A stretch of DNA of 64,000 nt from Heliopora coerulea (taxonomy: Eukaryota; Cnidaria; Anthozoa; Scleralcyonacea; Helioporidae): positions 248,001-312,000 of the forward strand of contig JASJOG010000297.1 in the NCBI GenBank assembly GCA_030142905.1. Reading direction: 5' to 3'. The position numbers and the translations under genes were made by a program. Under the pieces are notes generated by a model. It was given only the letters and a program-made list of their open reading frames with translations. It made no database searches and was not told where the DNA came from. This document shows, piece by piece, positions 53,501-64,000 of this stretch. Within the stretch, counting starts at the first letter, position 1, and each line of letters starts with the position of its first letter.

Positions 53501-53625
53501 ATATCCCTGCTCTTCACGCTTAAGTATATTTGTTTGCTGTTAAACTTTTGTTGTTGACGTACTTGCACATACAATGCGGTTTGTATTGTGTGGAACTAAA
53601 TGTAAATGATGATGAATGTCATTAG
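50512..53625. other. Intronic stretch between PRPF8-like exons, no gene seen
   Basis: Holds two TTAACCC-type short repeats (51013-51080, 51908-52010). An exon-like piece at 52518-52550 (PLDSNPELYLR, flanked by AG and GT) matches no family I know, and Prp8 has no residues at that junction. The rest is AT-rich with no coding signal. Confidence 0.5.
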
Positions 53626-54151
53626 GAGATAGAACGTCTTGGATGGATTCACACTCAGCCTAACGAGCTTCCACAACTTTCTCCACAAGATGTCACAACC
53701 CTTGCCAAACTTATGGCCGACAATGCATCTTGGAAAGGTGAGAAGACTGTCATTATCACATGCAGGTTAGTATGTATTGTGAATTTTTTTTATGTTAAGT
53801 AATCTTCAAAATGTAAACTTGATTATTAACAAGAATTCGTAGAATACTGAAGTGATTTATTTTCACCTCTTCCGATGCAAGCACAGAATAAGTAAAGAAT
53901 ACTTTTCCCAACAGTCATCACTTTCGTTGAATATGTTATCTTTATTCTAGTTTTAACCCTGGGTCATGCTCATTGACGGCCTACAAGATGACGCCATCTG
54001 GGTACGAATGGGGACGAAATAACAAAGATACCGGCAATAACCCCCGCGGTTATTTGCCATCCCATTACGAAAAGGTGCAAATGCTCCTTTCTGATCGTTT
54101 TCTTGGATTCTTTATGGTTCCTGCGAGGCTCGTGGAATTTCAACTTCATGG

Positions 54152-55190
54152 GTGAGTTTCTCATCTTCAGAACAACTTTAGTAATAACCTGTTAGTTGAG
54201 TTTTTATCGCAAATTTATTTATTCTTTGTTTACAGCTTATCTTTTATGGCGGTTGCATAATGTCCATTGGCTGAAACTGTTGGGCTTCCTACAACAGACG
54301 TTCACAGCTCTGTGACTATAGTATCTTGTTGCCACGCGTAAGAATTTCTGTCCTGTATTTTTAGGTTTATACTGAATTGACTGAAGTTCATTTCCGTAAC
54401 TGCAAATAGAATTTTCCATCAAACGATCATCTGACTTAACTAAAGTCTAAAATAATGAAGAATTTGTTATTAAAGAAGCCAAGCCCTCTCGACATATGTG
54501 ATTACAGTATAAAGGTTTAAAACTGACTATTGAATGTCCTATGTGTGGTGTGCTCTCACAAAGTCAACGCAAACGTGCCTTTATTTCAACCAGAATTCAA
54601 CTCTAATCCAATACAAAACCTCGATATATAGAGAGAGAGAACTTGTCCGTTCACGTGACTAACTGACATTACTAAAGAAAAGCCTTTAGAACCTTTTTGG
54701 ATGAGCTAGAATGGCAAAGAACCGTTTACAAGTTTGCGGACTCACCTCAGGCTACACCTTATTTCTTTAATACAGAAATAACCCTTGACAGATACTTCAA
54801 AGCCACTTTTGAGAATGATCCATAACCTCTTCCATAAAACTCCTTAACAGTTTAGTTACTTCAAACGAACCAAAAATTAAACTTTTATCGATATTCAACA
54901 ATAACCTGTAGCCCGGAGAAGTCACCTGTAGACCAACCTATGGTTATACACAAAATTGGAGGTGGTAACCACAAGTAGTTGCAGCCTTATAATGGAGATG
55001 CTAAACAAGTTGCTTCTTGCCTACTGAAATGTCTTCTTTGACCGACTATTAGGAAATTGTTAAATTTCTCTTCAGCTGCTCCAGAATAAAACAGCAATGG
55101 AAATTCCAAACAGACCATGTTACTCCTCAGCCACTGATGCCCTTTAGCGTTTATTATGGAAACCACTTAACCTTTAAAGAATATTTCATA
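54152..55190. other. Stretch after the PRPF8-like exons, no gene seen
   Basis: I looked for the Prp8 last exon on + here (NPKEFYHEV or similar) and did not find it. The sequence looks like degraded repeat. Confidence 0.5.
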
Positions 55191-55201
55191 GATGTATTTT
55201 T

Positions 55202-55402
55202 ATGTATAAATGCTTGAATAACGTAAGTGATTACGACTTTGATCTTACTCTTAGTAATGTTCATGGTTACGAAATCAGAAATAAGTCGAATGTTCGCAAA
55301 CTCAAAGCCAAGCATTGTTGGGGACATCGGATAGTTGTTTTGCGTGCTTCCGATGACTGGAATGAGATTGACATGGCTATTTGTTGCCTTGACAATTTTT
55401 AA
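55202..55402 (+). pseudogene. Possible C-terminal tail of a non-LTR retrotransposon
   Basis: YKCLNNVSDYDFDLTLSN, then YEIRNKSNVRKLKAKHCWGH and DDWNEI resemble the LINE reverse transcriptase end (Y-K-x-L-N ... Y-x-x-R-x-K ... W-G ... W-N-x-L/I). It is short and diverged. Sequence near 55840-55880 (TGATGATGTTACAGG, GAAACGTTAG) resembles a retroelement 3' region. Confidence 0.4.
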
Positions 55403-55959
55403 CGACTTGAAAAATACTTAGCAAATGCTTCGTAATTAGCATTTTGATACCAACATATACTATTAGCCGCTTTAAGTGGTCTTAACTTTGTAGACAACCT
55501 TCAGATTCCATTTCAACCTTAATTTTATTTTTATTTTTTTCTTGTGAGGTCCCTGATGAAAAACACCCTGGTGATTGCAGATTTTCTGATTTGCAATTAA
55601 TCACCCTACAATACATTTAACCGGATAAAGGAATGTGATGGTGAAATTAAAATAAGGAAAGATTAAATTTCACCATCTCCTACTTACTAACACCTCCTTC
55701 GTCATTCCTTAGTTACACTCTTATTAATTATCTGCCACTTTTTTTGTCATGCCTTTGCAACACTCACCACTCCGCCCAATTTTGTAATCGTTAAGCTTTA
55801 AAAGTTCCTGACACGTGTATATAGTTGTCATTTACTCTGATGATGTTACAGGTTATGTAATGAAACGTTAGTGATAAAAACTTATTTCCATTATCAAGTG
55901 GTTTGTTTTTGTTTCAACAATGCTACTAAGAATAATAGGCTGGGCAGTAATATTCTTAA

Positions 55960-56535
55960 CAAGGCGGTGATGAAGCCTCTTTTGCCCTCATAAAAATATT
56001 GAGCCAATTCTTTAACTCTTAGCTTCGATGATATCAGCACACCGGCTTAGTTTAACGTGGATAATACCAGCATAACGGTTTGGTTTCATAATAATAACAA
56101 TTCCGGCATAATGGCTTGCTTCAATATTTATTATTTGGTACATGGCCTTTCACGTAAATGGTACCTTTTAAATATAGTCAGTGCAAACACAATGACTCCG
56201 TTGATGTACACACGTAAAAAAATCCGGCCAAAATATTGGTCAGTCTGAGCACGACTTCTCGGAAAACTAAAAAACAGCAGTCTAAAACTTATTTTGTATC
56301 AAAAAATTTTACCAAACCTCTTCCTTACTCCGACAACGAACTTAAGATCACCAGTGACGATTAAGTGTTCAACTCGAAATTCGCGATCTTTCCTTCACGT
56401 TACGTAACTTCTTTGCTTGTATCCGTAACTTCATCAGTTGTCACGTGATTGCCACAAGCCCAGCTAGCCAGCCAGCCACCCATCCACGCGTAGTCGCCCA
56501 CATAGTGCCGCTTTGACCTTCTAAAGGCCAGTGGA
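55960..56535. repeat. Right arm of the large inverted repeat
   Basis: Inverse of 49250-50510 minus the hAT element; identity looks roughly 75-80 % by eye. It contains GAGCCAATTCTTTAACTCTT, the empty-site counterpart of the hAT target. Telomere-like CTAACCCTAACC units follow directly at 56545-56567. Confidence 0.8.
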
Positions 56536-56599
56536 CACGAAAACTCTAACCCTAACCTAACCCTAAACATTTGCCAGAGGGATGTTACTGACACTAATG

Positions 56600-56970
56600 T
56601 TCACCCAAAACCAACTCCTAAAGTCTTTTCTGATTTGAAAAGATTTTAGACCAACAAGTCAACAACAGGACAAATGCTAACTCCAAGCGACATTCAACTT
56701 TATTAAGATCGCTCTGACGAATGTGTTAAGCACGTCACTCGTCTTTGATCAAGTCAAAAATACTCCCCGCTGGCCGCTTCAATTTTTAAACTTGATAAAA
56801 CACTTCTATTAACGTCCTATTTTAAAGACAACTTATAAGCTAATTCTTGCACGCACAAGAGCACAAGTAATTCCAGGAAGTACTTGAATTGCGTTTCAAC
56901 ATTTTGGCATTTCGAGGAAAATTGACTGAAAAAACAAGTAATGAAGCAAATACATGTAAATATCAGTTAC
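56600..56970. repeat. Dispersed repeat, first copy
   Basis: The core AACTTGATAAAACACT ... ACACAAGTAATTCTAGGAAG type sequence is repeated at 62900-63245 in the same orientation. The run CAAATACATGTA near 56948 ends both copies. Non-coding. Confidence 0.6.
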
Positions 56971-56999
56971 AAACCCTCGTCCCGGGTATACGTAGCCTT

Positions 57000-58550
57000 G
57001 TTACTTCAGATGGGGAAAAGCCAGGGAAATCAGACGTCTTCAGTCCTCATTTTTTCCAGTGATTTATGTACAAGCTATCGCCTGTATTCTAAAAGCTCAC
57101 TCACACTCAATAAATGCAACTCAACCCTCAATGAGTCTCCACTCAACCTCACTGAATATTAGACTACACTTACCCTCCAAGCATTCATTGACAGCACTCA
57201 CCCTCAACTTAGAACCTGATATGGAGTAAAGCTTGAGTGTGGGGTACACGTGCCTTGAGCCACACTCAGTTGTATTGGGTGATACCAACATGGCTGATAG
57301 GTGGCTAAAGAGATTAGAAGCTGTGGAAAATGCGCTACCAAATAAAAGAACTGCAAGGAGACTACATAATGTAGATTATGAGAGGTACGATGCCTCAACT
57401 CGGGGCGCCGCCATTGTGCTTTCGTGCCCTGAGTACAATGGAACGGTTTAACGTAACTTGTATAGGTATACCTGTACACCGCAATATGATCATACAAGTA
57501 ACGTAATATTGTTGTTGATATTTGGGTCAACAACTTTATTCTTAAAAAGAACACATTGTCGGGAAAGATGCTTTGGTTTAAACCCTTTCCTAACTTCGTT
57601 TATTGTACAAACTTACTTTTCGGGTTGCCACACCTCCTGAAGAAAGAACTACCAGCAGGCAGAAACTCGTGACAGCAAAATACTGAGTGTAGATCATATC
57701 TTTTACACCTTCAATAGCTCAGAATGACCACTTGATACTTTGTTGGACAATGATTTTGATATACTGACCCTTCATAATTCCTTTACTGATATGTATATGC
57801 TATGTTCATTTCAGGAAGTGACGTGAACAAGTGATTTCTATCATTTTTCGTCAGTTCATTCGGACGTTATCTTCCTAAGTTTGATGAAGATAGACCAAAG
57901 TGCTTTCTTTAGAAGTGACAATTGGTCTACAAAAGAATGCCAGATCCGCTTAATGTCTGTCATAAAACAGCCAAAAGCTTCCAGTACTCAGGTTTAAAAC
58001 TTCATATATAGACACTAAGACACAGATTACGCTGTTACGGATTTTCGGATTGTCTTCTGATAAGATGATCGTCGGTAATCACGCATAAATATTTTCTGGA
58101 CTAATAGTTGGTTCTGGAAAATACTAAAATTCACAGTTTAGTTCTGTGCAACTTATACGAGTTACGGCTTATTTAAAAGGTCCACTTTGTGTACCCATAG
58201 CTTATTTCGGGAAAGACGAGTGTACCTGTATTGATTTATTTTATTGAAATACTTGATGTCTTCTCATCAACAAAAAAGTACTGAAAATCAAATGACATTG
58301 GGTTTCCTTATTCAATAAGAAATGGCTGTCACTGAAAAGATGTCCAAATGAAGAGAAGGGACAAAACTCAGATTAAAAAAGTCAATGAGAACAAAACTCG
58401 TCTAATTTTTAAGATTTTGTAATGAAAACGTATTAACTAAGAAGAAGTGGTATGTACTGTTTTCTTTTTTATGAAAAGACAAACGACGCGTGAGAACCAT
58501 GGCAACTAACAATTTCCTGTATCATGTATGTATATGTTACAGGTCAAATT
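57000..58550. other. Intergenic stretch, no gene seen
   Basis: Small open frames on both strands at 57204-57554 overlap each other. I recognise no domain, splice pattern or repeat boundary. Confidence 0.5.
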
Positions 58551-58559
58551 TCTAGGTTA

Positions 58560-58703
58560 GGTGTAAATTTCTAACCTGGGTCAAAATTTAAAACCTGGGT
58601 CAAAATTTTTAACCTAGGTTGTAATTGGGTTGTTAATTTATATCATGTAATGTGGGGTTAGGGTGTTAGGGTTAGGATTAGGGTTAGGGTTAGGGTTAGG
58701 GTA
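58560..58703. repeat. AACCTGGGTCAAAATTT repeats followed by interstitial TTAGGG array
   Basis: Three diverged AACCTGGGTCAAAATTT units, then about 48 bp of TTAGGG with variants (58656-58703). It lies just 3' of the integrase pseudogene. Animal telomeres are TTAGGG, but here unique sequence continues on both sides, so this is interstitial. Confidence 0.85.
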
Positions 58704-58757
58704 GAATATAGTAATTCATGAATACAATAAAATACAAATTTGTGAAATTGTTAGGGT

Positions 58758-60143
58758 TTATTGTATTTCTGCAAGTTTGCATGCCTTTGAGAAAGCAATT
58801 TGTTTTGAATAATCAAAGTCAATGTTAGTTTCTGTACATTTATCGAGTTGATTTGTAGAGATAGAGGTGTTTATTATACCAAACTTGGTTACCACTTTGG
58901 CATAGTCATTTTGAACTTCAGTTATCTTGCCAATAAGTACATTTGGGTGTAGTGGGCTTTTTTTGTCAACCTTGTTGATTTTTATAGCCACATGTTCACC
59001 AATGGAAAAAGGAAGCAGGTTTCTTTCGTTGTTTCTTCATTCTATGGTTGCATTTGGACTGATTTTGAAAAATTTCATCTTCTGAATGTGTTCGTTTTGT
59101 AGCTGCTGGAGTGTTGGGGGTTACTATTTCAGTTGAATCGAGTAGGTGACTTTGCTCCTCTTCTTCTTGTTTATGGATTTCTTTATTTGGTTTTATGGAA
59201 AAGACAATGTCGTATGGGGTTTTCTTGGTAGCTGAGTGCACGGTTATGTTTTTCTTATATGCTGCTTCGTTCAGGATTGTACACCTCGTTTGGTTATATT
59301 TTTCTTTTTCCTTAAGTATGTTTGACATGCTTACTTTTATTGTCTTATTGTTGCGCTCTACTAGACCTTGTGTTGTAGGTGTTCGAGGGTTACCATGAAC
59401 TTGCTTGATCGAATTTCTTTCACAGAAGTCAACCATTTTAGTGTTTTTAAATTCCGTTCCATTGTCTAAATGAAGAACTGTTGGGAATCCAAACAGATAG
59501 AATTGCTACTGTAGGGCTTCTATGACCTCTTCAGTCCGCTTTGAATGGAGCGGGTAAAGCCATGAAAATTTGGAATAATGGTCTATGACATGAAGTACCC
59601 ACTGGTGAGGCGTTGTACCACTATTACAAGGTATCTTACGAAAATCAATCAAATCTATGTCGATGTGTTTCAAAAACCATCAGTAATCAGTGGATTCAGC
59701 ACAGGTTTCTTGACACGATTTGTGACACTCTTCTGTTGTAAATGCAGTTTACACAGAGAAACAAAGAGTTGAATGACATCCTGTGAAATTTCACTAAAGG
59801 ATTCACGAATGTATCATTCAGTTTTGTTTCTACCTCGATGTGCTATTGCTGAATGCGCGGCTGTAAGTGTTTCGAAAAGATCTCGCTTTGGAATAACGTA
59901 TTTCCCATCTTTAGATATGATTTTACCGTTCTCTATAGCCCACTTCTTACGCTTAATGGTTTCGGTATCTGTTTTCTTGAGCGTAGTGTCGTTGGTTAAC
60001 CATGTTTTTCCTGCATCATAAAAGTCATCATTAATAAATACAGTAACGTTGCTATTACGTCCTTTCGTTGAAGCTTTTAGTTCAGAAAGTTCTCGACAGA
60101 ATAGTCCTTCGTTTACACAAGAAACTACATTCGATTCAGCCAT
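58758..60143 (-). pseudogene. KRBA2-like transposon integrase, decayed
   Basis: The start MAESNVVSCVNEGLFCREL at 60143 leads to a lysine-rich N-terminal domain (GKYVIPKRDLFETL, AHSAIAHRGRNK), then Cys-x-n-Cys zinc-like KLHLQQKS. The integrase core has IDLIDFRK, HVIDHYSKFSWLYPL, HLDNGTEFKN and TTQGLVERNNKTIK, so the three acidic residues remain. The C-terminus has AIKINKVDKKSPLHPNVLIG. The overall plan resembles KRBA2-like and related integrase genes of metazoan repeats. Breaks: a TGA after RGRNKTE near 59812, a frameshift after ITDGF near 59675, a TAG near 59503, and another frameshift near 59005 at a T run. It encodes no full-length protein now. Confidence 0.8.
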
Positions 60144-60149
60144 GTTGAA

Positions 60150-61495
60150 AACAAGTCCGTATTTGGTACTTCTGCGCATGCTTGAATAATAAAATACGAT
60201 GACGTAATGTATTTGAAGCATTGATAAAATATAATTTAATGCGTGTCTGTCAACGCAATTCTTGGTGGCCAAGTGGTTAAGGTCATGGTAAAGGCTCAAA
60301 GCATATTTTACTTTGATTTTGAAATTATTTAAAAACTAAAACCAAAGTGAAACGCAATCAACAAGCTAGATTTGGTATCAGCACGAAAATATAGCTACAA
60401 TGAACACGTAAAAACTGAAATTAATTAGAGCATGAGTGTGCTACAAGCCGATTTCGAGTGTGAAACACGAATAAACATGTAAGCGAACAAATGAAAACTC
60501 CTAACTAAATGAATATGTCTCGGAAAATTTCTTTATACTCCTTTTAATTATGATAAATTTGATCCTTTGCCTTTCCTCTGGGACATATCAAAGTAAAACG
60601 GAAATCGTCCAACTACTTTTCCAGATAAAACCGTTTTAGTGATCCAAACTGGTTTTTCGCCATTACGTTCCTTGTTGCCTGGCTGGAGTTATCTGGCTGC
60701 CAACATGGCGGATCCCGGACATGCGCGCTGGAAAACGAGGACACATTGGACCCCGGAGTGAGATTTCTGGTCAGCTTCTTATTCTGTGATCCTAGTCTTC
60801 AAAGCAATATGTCGGACCAACGCGAAATAGCTTCCGCTGGCCCTGTGATTTCACAGAAGACTTTGTGCTTTAGCATTTGCCGCTATTAGGAAATAACAAA
60901 GCTTACAAAAATTCGTTGTATCTCTAGTTGTCCCTCCTAGGTGAGTCAAAGAAGGAAAAAGTGTTTACATGCCAAAAAGTTGTATCGCCTGCTTGCGTCA
61001 CCCTACCATGCAAAGCGAGTGATCCATAGTCGCACTTCCCTCCGAGAAAACTAAGCGATTTCTCATGTAAACGGATCTCTACCGTTTACAAAGAATTCTC
61101 TTAATGTAAACAGGGCCTGAATGGGATCGTTCTTTACTATATCTGAACCAAGGTGGAAAGAGGCTTCCACACTACCACACCAACACTACGTATCTTTTGT
61201 TTGCGTTCTAAATTATCAGTTAGAGACATAAATCTAAATGAGATCTGGTTATTATTCAAATTTGATTTTTTTTATTTATCCGATGACGTGATAGTGAGCG
61301 AATATGAGAAAAATTTGCAGTAATTTTTTGGTAGAAACTAAGAAATTAATCATTGTTTTGTTTAGACAGTTATATACATCTCTCATAACAGTTGTTCACA
61401 TAAACAGGAATTACAGAAGTCAACGTTCTAAGACCTCATTTTGATTCGTTTTACATACATCGAGCAATATAACTGTACTTGGTCGTATGTTTTGC
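60150..61495. other. Intergenic stretch, no gene seen
   Basis: At about 60252-60300, GGTGGCCAAGTGGTTAAGG looks like a tRNA Leu/Ser A box, but no B box or cloverleaf follows. 60660-61110 holds short palindromic words (CATGTAAACG and inverse) of probable MITE origin. Confidence 0.45.
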
Positions 61496-61498
61496 GCA

Positions 61499-62509
61499 TT
61501 AAGCTTGAGGTGGTGGTACGTCTTCAACCACAATACAGGACACTGAATTCCACCATTGTAAGTATCTGCCTTGGAGTAACCTGCACAGTTTCCAGCCCAG
61601 AAGCCGACTCGGACGTGAACTTTGAGAACTTTTTGACAGTAACCTTCAAAATGGCGATGGCGATGAATATCTTGCGTTCCCGCCCCTTTAAACATGTAAA
61701 ACACTCCGTCAATGGCCATTGAATTCTTGCACTCTGCTTCATCAAAAGTAAAATACCAACGTTTACAGCAGGCATTGCAGTTATAAATGCGAAGGTTAAC
61801 GCCGTAGAATACTCGTAAGGAGGTGTATTCGTACTTCTTGTTAAACGTGCAATCTTACAAGATAGACAAAGTGAATATAGAATTATTCTGAAAAGCCGTA
61901 AAGTAAAGTAAGTTTTGTGTGATTGTGTTAATTCAAAATGATCGTTTAAAATCTTTTCACATCGGTTTCTCGTTTTTATTTGACGTGTGTCAAACTGGTT
62001 TCCTTTTCGCGAACATAACGAGAAACCCTAAATGAGATTTGCCCAGCAGAATTGTCGTCATCAGCATCAACTAGTAAGCAATCATTGCGTATAAACTGTT
62101 GAAGCGTAGCCAAATTGATTAAGGAGCAACAAGTAAATGCTTCTTTGGGTAGAATACTTGTGCAAACTGTACTGCCGGAATAAAAACAGTGACTGTCTTA
62201 CCAGCGTACTTTATCAACTTATGTCTTTCCCGCGCGCTCTGTATCCATCTCTGTATCTCCGCCTACCTGAATCAATCCAATATCTTTACCTTCCCCTTTG
62301 TTCCATGCACATTGTTTCCAGTTAGACTTCATGGCTAAATCTACCTAATCAGTTCCTTTATCTCCAGGTTTACCTTTGAGGCCAACGGGTCCTTGAGGAC
62401 TGTCACCTTTTTCACCAGGTATTCCAAGTGTTCCTGGAGTACTGGGGATACCAGGGACGCCTGGGGTTCCTGGGAGAGCGCAACAGCGTGAACTACCTTG
62501 ACCAACAAC
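61499..62509 (-). pseudogene. CTHRC1-like (collagen triple helix repeat containing) gene copy, decayed
   Basis: CTHRC1 is a secreted glycoprotein with a short Gly-x-y segment and a Cys-rich globular end. The first visible exon (62509-62267) encodes RCCALPGTPGVPGIPSTPG and more collagen repeats, then a TAG (62345-62347), then in the same frame NWKQCAW and KDIGLIQ. The second exon (61853-61499) encodes CTFNKKYEYTSLRVFYG, CCKRWYFTFDEAEC and VGFWAGNCAGYSKADTYNG. At 61553-61554 one base is missing; past it the expected end WNSVSCIVVEDVPPPQA and TAA appear in another frame. The exon junction is also one base short of an in-phase join. Three defects argue for a pseudogene. The signal-peptide exon was not found. 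Confidence 0.85.
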
Positions 62510-62899
62510 CTTTGTAAAAGACGAAAAAAAAATAATAATAAAAACCTGTGAACTAAATTTCTTCACATAAAATGAACAAGCTGGTTTCTCCAAAATTTCA
62601 ACTAAGATGAACAGATAAATAAAGGAAAAATTTGTTTTTTTTCAACTTTAGTTTTTTTACACTGTTTTAAAATATACTTCGTTTCCATGTGATGGTTTAT
62701 ATTTTAAAAAACTGTTTGATATCCCACAAGCACATTCTCCGATTGGCTTCACATATTCGATCTCCTTCAAGGGATTTTATCCCAGATAAAATTTATAGAC
62801 AAACGTTTTAATAGCTTTCATAAACAGAATATTAAAGAACATCATTAAATAGCATTAAGGTTCTATTATTTGAAATATTTTTCTTCTGTGCGTTTACTA

Positions 62900-63245
62900 T
62901 TTACTGCGTGTTTAAACTTTTCAATAGATTAACGAACAACGGTACATATGCAACTCCTGAGCTACATTCAGTTACATTAAGATCTCCATGCCGACTGGGT
63001 GTGAAGCTCGCCACATGCTTTATGAAGTCTAAAATTGTCCTGCTTCCTTTCCGAATTTTTCAACTTGATAAAACACTACTGTTCACGTCGTATTTCAAAC
63101 ACAACTTATAAACTAATTTTTGTGTGCCCAAGAAGAACACAAGTAATTCTAGGAAGTCCTGGAACGTCACTTCAACATAGTGGCAATTCCTGGAGAATTG
63201 ATTGAGAAAATTTGTAATGATGCAAATACATGTACATGTCACTTA
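62900..63245. repeat. Dispersed repeat, second copy
   Basis: Homologous to 56600-56970 in the same orientation; shares AACTTGATAAAACACTACTG-type sequence and ends at CAAATACATGTACATG. Confidence 0.6.
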
Positions 63246-63349
63246 TCTGAAGAGAACATTATTGCATTTACACTCGAATGCTAACTGTTAAATTGATCAT
63301 TTTTGAAGGAGGAAAATCTCGAGTGTCTAGATATTGTTAAGACTCAACC

Positions 63350-63450
63350 GGGGCTTGTTGTGAAAACTACAACATTGACCCATCCGGAACGTCGAAACCG
63401 CGACCTCGCGAATCTAGTGCGATGCTTTGCCAACTGAGATAGGGAGGCCG
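63350..63450 (-). repeat. tRNA-derived SINE head
   Basis: On the - strand CTATCTCAGTTGGCAAAGC is a good A box and CGGTTTCGACGTTCCGG a fair B box, with an acceptor-stem-like GGCCTCC. It lacks a matching 3' acceptor stem, so it is a SINE head, not a tRNA gene. Confidence 0.6.
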
Positions 63451-63721
63451 TTGCCGAAAGCATGGTCACGAATTCAGTATTATAATGGTAGTAATGCCGA
63501 TTAAGTGAAGGGTATATTCGATACAACATCATGGCATTGAAGCCATTATGGCATTCAAAAATTATGGCATTCAAAAATTATCAAATATATATACATTTTA
63601 TAGTATATATATATTTTGTTTTTGCTTTATGGGACGAAACTCCAGGTAAATCAAATGTTCTTAATTGTCATTGTTGGTAAACAGGGATTTTGAGAGCAAG
63701 CCCTTTATGCTTCTGCTCAAG

Positions 63722-64000
63722 CAACACAGTCTAACCCCGAAAAGATTAAGTAGCATCAGTTCTAAAAATGTGCTGAATTAGATGAATATCATCTTTCAAG
63801 GTGAAACTAGGAAACGGATAGAGTTAGGGTTAGGATTACGGTTAGGATTTGAGTTAGGGTTAGGGTCAGGATTTGCATTGGGGTTAGGAATAAACTACCA
63901 CTGGCGACGGTAAACCTATGTTTCAAACCCTTAAAAAGCTTTTGGAGTCATGCTCCGCCACCCGCTCCCAACGTCCCATGATTAGGATTAGGATTAGGCT
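63722..64000. mobile_element. Fold-back repeat with telomere-like arms, copy 2 (cut by window end)
   Basis: CAACACAGTCTAACCCCGAA, GTAGCATCAG, then many TTAGGGTTAGGATT units, then GGCGACGGTAAACC and CCCGCTCCCAACGTCCCATG match copy 1 (19168-19715) step by step. Confidence 0.75.

Larger units (their letters stand above)
48679..54151 (+). pseudogene. PRPF8-like C-terminal exons (JAB1/MPN domain part), broken
   Basis: Three + exons are collinear. 48679-48723 encodes TVHLRNMLPQHDYLK. 53626-53765 encodes [18 protein letters not shown] and on to [11 protein letters not shown]. 53951-54151 encodes [20 protein letters not shown] and on to [12 protein letters not shown]. Junction phases agree. Prp8 is the core scaffold of the spliceosome, and these residues belong to its MPN-like domain. 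After VPA the expected Q-S-S-W-N-Y-N-F-M appears only after a frame change (TGGAATTTCAACTTCATGG): 7 nt stand where 9 are expected, a net 2-nt loss. The exon to follow is on - at 47805-47959. I find no other Prp8 exon in the window. With no upstream exons, a frameshift and an inverted last exon, this is a broken partial copy unless the assembly is wrong. Confidence 0.88.

Noticed and set aside
58656..58703. TTAGGG array as a chromosome end
   Set aside because: Only about 48 bp, with variants, and non-telomeric sequence continues on both sides.
60252..60300. Possible tRNA gene (GGTGGCCAAGTGGTTAAGG)
   Set aside because: No B box or acceptor stem follows; at best a tRNA-like fragment.

Overview
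The window is eukaryotic, intron-rich, repeat-dense animal DNA. The protein families and the repeat types (Gypsy pol, Penelope-like element with a GIY-YIG domain, many short terminal-inverted-repeat elements, a CTHRC1-like collagen gene) suggest an anthozoan cnidarian, probably a stony coral. The organism is an inference; nothing in the window proves it.

Layout. 1-2.1 kb: 3' part of a Gypsy-type retrotransposon pol (RNase H tail, integrase, C-terminal tail). 3.8-44.7 kb: one large + strand gene of the xanthine dehydrogenase/aldehyde oxidase family. I can follow 31 exons with intact splice sites and compatible phases, giving about 1021 residues. The N-terminal 2Fe-2S part lies left of the window. 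The exons sum to about 3.1 kb of 41 kb. The introns hold a Tc1-type element, a Penelope-like remnant, a LINE tail, tRNA-derived SINEs, microsatellites and many hAT- or mariner-like MITEs, several with clear target-site duplications. One intron carries a partial tandem copy of the exon that encodes a molybdenum-cofactor motif.

47.6-56.5 kb: a PRPF8-like (spliceosomal Prp8) 3' end that is scrambled. Three consecutive C-terminal exons lie on + (48679-54151), while the matching last exon, with stop codon and poly(A) signal, lies on - at 47805-47959. One + exon has a 2-nt net deletion. A diverged inverted-repeat pair of about 0.55 kb (49250-50510 and 55960-56535) surrounds two of the exons, and a 689-bp hAT-type element has inserted into one arm.

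58.5-64 kb: interstitial TTAGGG repeats, a decayed KRBA2-like integrase gene (-), a decayed CTHRC1-like collagen gene (-), a tRNA-like SINE, and a second copy of a fold-back repeat whose arms carry telomere-like motifs.

Only the oxidase looks like an intact host gene. PRPF8-like and CTHRC1-like sequences both carry disabling changes, so 47-63 kb resembles a graveyard of duplicated gene pieces, unless base or assembly errors explain the breaks.
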